Positions 1 through 8,463 of a stretch of DNA of 64,000 nucleotides are shown piece after piece (position 1 is the stretch's first letter; each line of letters opens with the position of its first letter). The stretch is from Amphibalanus amphitrite (taxonomy: Eukaryota > Arthropoda > Thecostraca > Balanomorpha > Balanidae), in NCBI RefSeq assembly GCF_019059575.1, contig NW_024881854.1, forward strand, positions 496,001-560,000. The letters are read 5' to 3'. The notes beneath the pieces were generated by a model. The model worked only from the letters and a program-made list of their open reading frames with translations, was not told the DNA's origin and did not search any database. A program made the position numbers and the translations under genes.

Positions 1-543
1 TTACCGAGCGACTCCCCATACCACGACTCGCGCTACACCGGCAGAGTTGTTTTTGGGGCGGCGTATGCGAACACCGCTGAACGCTCTAGTGCCTGATTTA
101 GGTGTGACAGTGCGGCACTCAGGCGAAACAGAAATTGTATCGCGATCGGCACACGGTTGGTCGTCAGGTGGCCGTATGCGATGCTGTGTTTGTGTCTGCA
201 GTGGACCAGCTCAGCGGTGGCGGGAGGAGGACGTGGCTGCCCGGTGTCCTGGTGGGGAGAGAGGGTGTGAAACTGTCAGTGCGACTCAGAGATGGGCGTG
301 TGATCCATAGACACCTCGGCCGTGTGCGGACGTCTGGCCAAAATGCTTGCAATGCTGCCCGTCGCAATGTCAGCATTCCCAGTGTTGGATACCCTCCCTC
401 ATGTGTGCGTGAGCCGTCCTCACGGGCCGCTGAGACGTCGCCCTTGGCAACGGAGGCCGAGGGAGACGGCCCGGGGGGGGGGACGTTACGCTTTGCGAGA
501 CCGTGCGCGGCTCCGTCCGCCTGAGAGACTGTCTTATGTGTAA
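1..543 (+). mobile_element. Ty3/gypsy fossil, integrase C-terminal tail
   Basis: Translation of about 130-400 resembles the end of a Ty3/gypsy integrase: a W-x-PG-x-V stretch followed by V-x-x-x-DGR-x-x-x-RHLG-x-x-R, the pattern of the GPY/F-type tail. The proline- and arginine-rich end RPPERLSYV is typical of how such polyproteins finish. Only the tail is in the window; the rest would lie to the left. The copy is broken and looks old. Family assignment rests on motif recognition by eye. Confidence 0.5.
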
Positions 544-596
544 AGTGTTATTGGCGACTGTCCAAAAGTGTCATGTTTTGTCCTGAGGTGGAGGGA

Positions 597-770
597 TGTA
601 GTAGATTGCCCCACCGCTGGCTGCGCCAGTGGCCCATGTGTCGCTGTACATACCTGGCCCGCCCCTGACACGGCCCGCGGCGCACGGCCTGAGCCGAGGC
701 CGCGGTTCAATAAACCAGTACAGAACGAACCGCCGTGGTGAACAGGTCAATGAACTTGCATGTTCACATG
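597..770 (+). repeat. Candidate 3-prime LTR of the gypsy fossil
   Basis: A purine-rich run (GGTGGAGGGA) comes just before TGTAGTAG at 597, the expected order of a polypurine tract and an LTR start. An AATAAA signal lies at 709-714. The right end of the LTR is not clear and no second LTR is in the window. Family A sequence begins at 811. Confidence 0.35.
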
Positions 771-1487
771 CTGACCTCCGTGATGTGAGCTGTGTTTGGA
801 GGGGTTTCTTGAGTTATGCGTTGGCTTCTTGGAAATTGTCGACATTCGACCTGAAAATCGGCGAAATTTTGCCTTCAATGACCTCTGGTGACCTGATCTT
901 TGACCCGAAGTGATTTCGTCATTATTTATGGCGCTCTTTTCCGCGTAACACTACGTGGCCCAGGAGCCGAGTTAAAAGGGGGGAGGGTGTTCAAACGATT
1001 GTTGAGATTTCATGACAAAATTTCGAAACGCAAAATATCGAATCGCAAAATATCGAGTCGCATAGTATCGAAATCGCAAAATATCGAAATAGCAAAATAT
1101 CGACTCGCATACCTAAATCGAAGTTGCAAAATATCGAAATGGCAAAATATCGAAAGAAAAATATCGAACGCCAAATATCGAAAAGACAAAATATGGAAAG
1201 CAAATTATCGAAAAGACAAAATATCGGATGCAAAATATCGAAAAGACAAAATATCGAAAACATAATATCGAAAAGGCAAAATATCGAATGCATAATATCG
1301 AAAAGACAAAATACAGACAGCAGAATATCGAAAAGACAAAATATCGAAAGCATAATATCTAAAGGACAAAGTATTGAATGCAAAATATCGAACAGACAAA
1401 ATATCGATAAAGCGAAATATAAAAAAACGAAGGCATAGGCGGCACCAGGGTGGGATAATTGACGAGGCACTAAAACTTTATTCCATG

Positions 1488-1576
1488 ACAACTGAACCAG
1501 TGACAACTAAACCAGTCACAGATGAACCGATGGCAAGTTAACCAGTAAACTGCTGAACCAGTGGACAACTAAGCCA
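1488..1576 (+). repeat. Degenerate tandem of TGACAACTGAACCAGT units
   Basis: About six imperfect copies of a roughly 15-base unit containing ACCAGT lie in the unpaired centre of the foldback element. No function is evident. Confidence 0.5.
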
Positions 1577-1651
1577 TAACTTGATTCAACCCTTCCCGTT
1601 ATTGGCGTTTCATTAGAAGGAAACAGTTGCATTTGTTCTAAAATAATAATC

Positions 1652-1740
1652 AAACCTGATCAAACCTAATGAAACCTAACCCAACCTAACCTAACCTTAC
1701 CTAATCTAGCCTAACCCAGCCCAACTTAACCCAGCCCAAC
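1652..1740 (+). repeat. Degenerate (CCTAA)n telomere-like tract
   Basis: The stretch is dominated by CCTAA, CCTAAC and AACCCA words. The arthropod telomere repeat is TTAGG, whose complement is CCTAA. It is far from perfect and lies in the loop of the foldback element, so an interstitial or captured tract is more likely than a chromosome end. Confidence 0.5.
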
Positions 1741-2440
1741 AGCAACACAGCCTATGATGTTTTTTTTTCATTTCAAAGATAGAAGTGTCGGAAATGTCAG
1801 TGCATCAGCGATTCTTTTCAATATTCTACTTTCGATATTTTGTCTTTTCGATATTCTCCTTACCGATAATTTGTCTTTTCGATATTTAGCATTCGATATT
1901 TCGTCTTTTCGACATTCTGCTTTCGATAATTTGTCTTTTCGATATTCCGCTTTCCAAATTTTGTCTTTTCGATATTCTGCATTCTATATTTTGTCTTTTC
2001 GATACCTATTTTGTCTTTCGATATTTTGCCTTTTCGATATCTTGCCTTTCGATAATTCGTCTTTCGATATCCTGTCTTTTCGATCTTTTGTCATTCGATA
2101 TTTTGTCTTTCGATATTTTGCGATTTCGATATTTTGCGATTCGATATTTTGCCATTTCGATATTCTGCTTTTCGATATTTCGCAACTTCGATATTTTTCC
2201 ATTTCGATATTTTTCCATTTCGATATTTTGCTTTCGATATTTTGTCACTTCGATATTTTACCTTCGATATTTTGCGATTCGATATTTTGAATTTCGATAT
2301 TTTGTCCGGAACCCTGTTCGAACAGCCCCCCCCCCCCCCCCCAACAGGGTGTGGAAATCCAGGACCCCCAGCGGGGAGCGGGATATGATGTTGCTCCCAT
2401 GGCATTAGGGTGGGTGTCAAGGTCACCGGAAGGTCAGGTC

Positions 2441-2453
2441 AGGTCATTGACCT
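2441..2453. promoter_or_regulatory. Perfect IR1 nuclear-receptor site in family B
   Basis: AGGTCA-T-TGACCT is the ideal inverted repeat with 1-bp spacing, the classic ecdysone-receptor/USP type of site. It sits in a mobile-element core full of half-sites; use by the host is unproven. Confidence 0.4.
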
Positions 2454-2539
2454 TTGATGACTTCGGTTCAGTTTTTTTTTTGAATTTTTCATGTTTCTGG
2501 CTTCTGGGCTAGTTTTTGGACCTGAATTCACATTTAGCA

Positions 2540-3738
2540 TTAACCCGCGCCCGGCTGGGGGTCCTGGATTTCCACGCCCTGCTGGGGGGGGGGGGTGTTT
2601 GAACACCCCCCCTTCTAACTCGGCTCCTGGGCCACGTAGCGATAAGCAGAAGGCGGCGTTCGAAAGAGCGTCAAAAATAATGACGAAATCACTTCGATCA
2701 ATTTTTTGGTCAGGTCAAAGGTCAGGTCACCAGAGGTCATTGAAGGCAAAATTTCGCCGATTTCCAGGTCAAATGTCGAAAATTTCCAAGAAGCCAACGC
2801 ATAACTCGGGAACTAATAGAGCTACAGCGCCGCGGAAAAGCGCATTCGATAGCCCTACTAACGCCCTTTCTGAGCAATTCTCTCAGATTTGACCTAACGT
2901 CAACGGTTTTGCCTGCAGGGGGCAAAAACTGCAAAAATAGCCGATTTTTTCGGAAACAGTTTTTCTGCAATAACTTTTGACCCAAGCCTCATACGAGCTT
3001 ACTTTTACCGGCATCGTGTTTCTCTCGTCAAGACGCATCGAATGAACTATAACTTGACCTTGAAAGGTCAACTTGAAAATTTGACCTCAGGTCAAGGTCA
3101 TGACCTGACCGGAAAGGGTCATGTTGCATATCAGTCGATCCGTATCGTCGAGCTGAACACATCTAAGGTGTTTTCATCGCTCTAGCATGCCTCTATCAAA
3201 AGTTATTTGCGAAAAACTGTTAGATACCATTCGTGACCTAAGATGACCTCAGGGCATAAGCAGGGGTCACGGACACCATTTTCATGTCCAGTGTGTCTAA
3301 ACCACTTGTAATTCAGTGTTTGGGAGTGTTTATAATGTCTTTCGTCCAAAAGAGACGCATTTCAATTTTCTCCCATTGACTTATAATGGGGAGGTCGCAA
3401 AATTGACCTGACCTTAGGTCATCGATATCAAAATTCTGAGATAAACATTTTATACATGCTATTGCTCTTAGCAATCGCTGAAAGTTTCAAAGCGATCGGT
3501 CACTCGGTGTAGCTATGACAGACATTGAAACTTTTTATGAGGTGAGGTCACTTCAAGTGACCTGGTGACCTGACCTTGAATGACCTTGGTCTGAAATTTT
3601 TACAACATGTGTAGAATTGATGCATGATAAGGTGTACCAAAAACGGCGGCGCTCCGCGCCGCCGTTTTTGAGATATTCGCGAAAAACCACAAGGGGGGTG
3701 TTCAAACACCCCCCCCCCCCCAGCAGGGCGCGGGTTAA
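2540..3738 (+). mobile_element. Family A TTAA element
   Basis: TTAA at 2540-2543 and 3735-3738 bound a 1.2-kb element. The left end carries two tips (CGCCCGGCTGGGGG and CGCCCTGCTGGGGG) 27 bp apart and the right end carries one. G-run/C-run hairpins around GTGTTTGAACAC lie at both ends. A palindrome of GGCGGCGC type lies at about 3646-3670. I count about 28 GGTCA or TGACC pentamers in the core. It sits in family B between ATTTAGCA and TTTGAACATT, and uninterrupted B copies show the empty site. Non-coding. Confidence 0.85.
2712..2724 (+). promoter_or_regulatory. Perfect DR1 nuclear-receptor site in family A
   Basis: AGGTCA-A-AGGTCA is the ideal DR1 element bound by RXR/USP, HNF4 and COUP-type receptors. 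The same 13-mer recurs in the other well preserved A copies (30511, 48227, 49715, 51227 and, inverted, 23933 and 60026). Confidence 0.45.
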
Positions 3739-3757
3739 TTTGAACATTTACGATTTA

Positions 3758-5028
3758 AGCCCGGTTCTGACTGCCGTTTTTCGATCGTTTGGTGGATCGT
3801 ATGGTGATCGTATCGTGATCGTATGGTGATGGGATGGGGATCGGCACGCTCGTTTCCCGATCGCCGCGATGGTAATCGTATGTGTGCAGTGAGAACCGGG
3901 AAAAAACGTGACTGTGCGCGTCGTTCGGTAGCGGCAGATCGTACGTCGTATTGCGTTCCGTCGAAAGATGGATTGAGTTTATCTTTTGTCTTGATTGTAT
4001 CGTACAGTTGACATCGTGTGGAGAACTCGCTGTGCTGCTGCTTTTCTTGCTGCTGTCTTGTGGAAGGTTTGTGCTAACATATTTGATATCAATTTGATAT
4101 AACTTATCTTATCAGTACAGTAGCATACTCTAAATAAATAAGCTTGATTGACATACTTATAATCAAAGTAGGTACTTCCACTTAGAAGATACCATACGAA
4201 AAATCATTGTTTCGTTCAGATGCGTCAATTACATCTGTCAAAGTATTAATTTTATTGCACGAAAAAGCCTCACCCGATAATGTTAATTTGATACTTAAAT
4301 TAAAGAAATGTTTTAACTACATTTAACCTCTTTTTAAGTCTGAAAAGTATTAATTACCCTCTTTATAGATCTCGTCCCGTTCACTGCGGCCAATCAACGC
4401 GCTTCCCCCAGATGACGTCATCTGTGCGCCTGCGCTCTGCCGAGCCGGCAAGCCTCGTGGTGACCGGCGATTTACCGGCGACACCGGAGGTGGTAGGAGG
4501 TGGTACATAGATATCTTACCAATGAATTTCTGTCAATTTCAACGAACCGATTTTCAAGAAAACCGATGCAAGGATTCACAATACTCACTTTTAGGTTGTA
4601 GGTTACTTTCCAGGACAATTTGACATTATTTTCTATTTTCCACGCATTTTCAAAATCGCGTACCTTCCACGGCCGAGAATGGTTTCCACCGCCATGCCGC
4701 TCCAATCAAGCCGAAATGTTGATAAACTTCACGGAACAGTCAGACCCGACTATTCAAACTAAATTATTGAATTAGAGAGATGTTTCAAACTACATTTAAC
4801 GTCTCTTTAAGCGTAAAAAGTATTTATCTCGTTCTTATCTATCACCGCCGGCAGTAATGGCGGACGCAGACTCCCACACGATACGCACGATCCGCACGAT
4901 ACGATCTACCAGTTACCAGATCGTATCGGGCCTAGAGATTTTCATCTTTTTCCGCCAGCCACGCTCACCATACGATCACCATACGCTTACCATCCGCTCC
5001 GATCGATTTCGGCAGTCAGAACCGGGCT
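3758..5028. mobile_element. Inverted-repeat DNA element with TTA target duplication
   Basis: The ends AGCCCGGTTCTGACTGCCG (3758) and its complement (ending 5028) are near-perfect terminal inverted repeats flanked by TTA at 3755-3757 and 5029-5031. A 3-bp TTA/TAA duplication is typical of PIF/Harbinger elements. Subterminal ATCGTATGGTG repeats appear at both ends. An internal block around 4300-4370 is repeated around 4755-4840. No transposase frame is visible, so it is a non-autonomous copy. The uninterrupted B copy at 18152 shows the pre-insertion site. Confidence 0.75.
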
Positions 5029-5313
5029 TTAGTCTTGGTGCCTTCGTAACACGTTACGAGGCCTTCAGAGGCGGTTAACATCTACTACGAATACCCGGCA
5101 AAACCCTTACTAGTGACCTGATCTGACCTGACCCGACTTGGCCTAAATGCATGAAGACATCATCTATGATGGCATAACTATAACATGATATTCGTGATCT
5201 GCACCCCGAAAAACCACATAACAGCCATGCTATACGACGTTCTGATAGGTCCTGATTTCCCCGACTTTTGGGTCATTTACCTGACCTGGAAGGTCGACCG
5301 ATGATCTAGGGCC

Positions 5314-6255
5314 TTAACCCTAGAACGCCTAGGGGGGGGTGTATCAACCCCCCCCTGAGGTTTTTTCGAAGTGCACGCTAAACGGCTTGTCGTAGCGGGC
5401 TGAAATTTTCAATACCCTCTGGGGCAACCTTTGCGCATCTTTTGCCGAAAAAAATTGATCGGGTCATGTCAGGTCACGGAGTTATGACGTCATAAGAGGT
5501 ACAGCCTCCGGCCGACAGTTACCAAACGTGTGCGCCGAATCCCTAGGTTTTCTGCCGGTGATACCCACATTGTTTGATGGATCATGATGAAACTTCCCAT
5601 GCATGTTGGGGCAAGCATTGGCTATCGTGTGGTGCAAGAAAATTGACCGGGTCAGGTCAGGTCACGGAGCTATGACGTCACAAGAGGAACAGCGTCCGGT
5701 ACTATTTTAAAAAAGCGCCCGAACCACTATTTTGCTAATTCTTGTCACCTCAATGGGAATATGCAGCAATATTAGCTTCTATAGGGAGCAAATGGACCTC
5801 CCAAATCCAAAAATACAATCAGATTTCAAAAATTTAAATTTTGATTTTTCGAATTTCTGCCGCCGACTGTGGCCTTGCCGACTTCCGGCGCTCCCAACGC
5901 GCCATTTTTAGAGCTAGGGAAACGAAATACATACCAAACGATAGAGAATTGATCAAGGAACACAATAGTGAAGGTTTCAAGTCGATATCTCCTACCGTTT
6001 TGCTGCAATCGCCGCGGAAAGTTGAAAAAGTTTGATTTTTCGGAAAATTTGACCTTTGACCGGTCATAAGTAGGTCAAATGTTGACCTAGGACCAAAAAA
6101 TATACCACCAATCACGAGATCTCGTTGAGAGCAATCCGTTGGTTTTTCCGCTAAGCTCTACGACCTTCCGTTTCGAAACGCCAGGGGGGGTCGTAACAAC
6201 CCCCCCCCCCTGGTCGTTCGTGTTATGAGAAATGGCCTGGTCATGCGAGGGTTAA
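5314..6255 (+). mobile_element. Family C TTAA element
   Basis: TTAA at 5314-5317 and 6252-6255. The left end reads CCCTAGAACGCCTAGG; the right end has tip GACCAGG in two copies 27 bp apart. It begins the chain inserted at a TTAA of family B (CCTTAAAATTGGG in the intact copy). Its right TTAA is also the left TTAA of the next element. Its core is closely similar to 19492-20448. Confidence 0.8.
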
Positions 6256-7441
6256 CCCTCGCCCCGTTGGGGGGGGCCATTTTGGCCCTCCCCCTGTGGT
6301 TTTTCCTAAATAGCAAGAAAATGGCGGCGCGCAGCGCCGCCAAATTTTCAGTACCTTTCCGGGCATCAATTTGACACCTTCACACCAAATTTCAAGTCTT
6401 AGGTCACCTTAGGTCAGGAGTTATTGAGGTCAAACTGAGGTCATGTTCGAGCAAAAATGAGCAAAAAACATGCAATCTTGAAACGCTCACCAAATCTACA
6501 GTTATCAAGCAATTTCAAAGTTCTTTATATGGTCTAATAGACAAAAAGCGGCGCTACAAAACTGTTATCTCGGATTTTCAAAATTTTGGGTTTTTGACCC
6601 AAAAAAATTCAAAAAATTGATTTTTTTTAGAAAAACTAAAAAAAATCCAAAATTTTTCCGAATTTCGAAAAAAAACCGGAATATATGTGATAGTCCCTGC
6701 GCTCTTCTATATACATACTAAATTTCAGATCGATATCTCGTTTTTTGGCCAAGTTATAGCGAAAAAACTGTTCAAAAATGATGACGTCAAATTTTTGAAC
6801 TCAATTTTTAGCGATTCTAGACCTCGTACGGCAAAACAAAGACCACCATTGAACTTCCCGTGACAAGCTGCATCGATTCGATATCCATTTTATGCAAAAA
6901 TATCAACTTTGAAATTTGACCCTATTTGACCTGACCTTGACCTGACCTTGACCTGACCTTGACCAAAACGTGACCTAAGCTGGCCCCAAAGGCTGCCTGA
7001 CCCACATAATCGCATTTGTCATGTAAAATGGACCATAAAACATGTATCACACGACACTTTCATAATGTGACCCCCCAGTGACCTGACCTCAGTGACCTGA
7101 CCTGGTATCAGTGACCTCAACTAGCAAAATATGTGTTTGAAGAACATTTCCCCATCGATGATTTTCAATGAAATGCATTTTACTCGATTTTACAACGCAT
7201 TTCTTGAAATGCCTGTAAACGGTGAAAATTGGACCTTTGACCTGACCTGTGACGTCATCGGTTTGACCTAGGTCAATAAAATTGGGTCACAAGGTAGTTC
7301 CCTGATAGGGCTATCCAACACCGTTTGCCGCTTGTCGCTACGTTGCGTGGTTCTCGAGATCTTAGGGGGGGGGGCCAAAATGGCCCCCCCCCCCCCCAAC
7401 GGGGCGCGTTGCTCGGCAGAGCCCAACGGGGCGCGGGTTAA
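6252..7441 (+). mobile_element. Family D TTAA element
   Basis: It shares TTAA 6252-6255 with the C element on its left and TTAA 7438-7441 with E on its right. The left tip is CGCCCCGTTGGGG; at the right the same tip occurs twice, 27 bp apart. A GC palindrome lies near the left end (about 6320-6340). The core includes an A/T-rich stretch (6560-6800) and a TGACCTTGACC block around 6930-6960. A second copy lies at 11920-13130. Confidence 0.8.
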
Positions 7442-8463
7442 CCCTATTCCTGGCGGGGGGGCCTCAGGAGCCCCCCCTGAGGTTTTTTGGTTATTTCTCC
7501 CAAACGCGTTGAGCTAGGAAGCTCAAATTTTCTGACTTTTCCTAAAAGGCTTCTACGCAACATGTCTTAAAATTTTGAGTTGATCTGACCTCAGGTCAGG
7601 TCACCAGAGGCGGATTGGTGACCCTACCTCAGAAAAGTTTGCAATCACGCCAGAGCTAGAGTTTTTGACCGATCAATTTCTTCTCTTCAGGCTTTAGTTA
7701 GGGTACCAGTATGTGCAATTTGTATATCTCGGAATTTTGATATCGGTGACCTAAGGTCAGGTCAGTTTCGCGACCTCCCCATTATAAGTCAATGGGGGAA
7801 AAATCAGCTCCCTGCTTTTACCACTAAAACGGGTCGGAATGGCCCCATATACCATACATGACTTCATATACTTCATATACATTCATATACATGACATTCA
7901 TATACTCCTTTACTACCTTGAGGTCTGTTTTGCTGTTGGGCAGCTGTGAGGTCATGTGACGTCATCAAAGGTCACCAAAGGTTTTTGGCCAATAACTCCG
8001 TACAGGAACAAGATACAGACGCGTGGATGGTCTCATTGTGTTCAGCTCGTCAAGACGCATCGAATGATATACATGATGACCTCGAGGTCACGTGACCTGA
8101 GGTCAACCTTTGACCTTGACCGTTCGAGGTCAACATATATATCATTCGATGCGGATTGACGAGAGGATCACGATGATGCCCTTAGTTTGTTCCTATCTTG
8201 ACTAATTCGAAAGTTATTCGAGAAAAACTCTCACCATATCTAGCGCCGCCATTTTGACTTTTTCGACCCCTGTGACGTCATCTTTGACCTGACCTGAAAA
8301 TGACCTTTTTAAAAACTGTAGATCTTGACCGTGCGAATCCGATGCCGTTTGCCGTTTGTCGCTGCGATGTGTACTTTTTGAGATCTGAGGGCGGGGGGGC
8401 CGAATCGCCCCCCCCCCCCCGCCAGTTTCTTGTCCCGGCGGAGCCCGCCAGGAATAGGGTTAA
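7438..8463 (+). mobile_element. Family E TTAA element (core like family H, different tips)
   Basis: It is bounded by TTAA 7438-7441 and 8460-8463, with tips CCCTATTCCTGGCGGG at both ends and an inner tip copy at the right 26 bp inside. Its core (7620-8330) closely follows family H, including the block with CCATTATAAGTCAATGGGGG and the central GCATCGAATGATATA arms, although the ends differ. This is a tip-swapped relative of H. Confidence 0.75.

Larger units (their letters stand above)
997..2314. mobile_element. Foldback element with long arms of tandem ATATCGAAA repeats
   Basis: The left arm (about 1010-1430) is a tandem array of units such as CAAAATATCGAAAAGA. The right arm (about 1810-2310) is the same array inverted. 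The two could pair over some 400 bp. The flanks TGTTCAAAC (988-996) and TGTTCGAAC (2315-2323) form a 9-bp target duplication with one mismatch inside the A element's hairpin. Long inverted arms of short tandem repeats with a 9-bp duplication fit foldback or Mutator-like elements. The long open frames through it are repeat artefacts. Confidence 0.75.
811..2383 (-). mobile_element. Family A element, truncated, split by a foldback element
   Basis: Bases 811-996 match the family A core in minus orientation, including the GTGTTCAAAC hairpin loop. Bases 2315-2383 match the A end with its C-run and duplicated tip. Between them sits the foldback element 997-2314. The part left of 811 is lost at the gypsy remnant, and the terminal TTAA at the right is no longer recognisable. 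Confidence 0.7.

Noticed and set aside
1000-1440. CRISPR-like regular repeats
   Set aside because: Units are contiguous with no unique spacers, are imperfect and are mirrored by an inverted array; the genome is eukaryotic.
991-2290. Long open frames with repeating KISKRQNIE-like peptides
   Set aside because: They are translations of the tandem ATATCGAAA array in both directions; period and composition follow the DNA repeat.
2491-2892. Recurring frames with NPRPAGG and FEHPPP motifs across the A copies
   Set aside because: They are chance frames through the tips, G-runs and hairpins, occur in both strands and recur only because the element is repeated.
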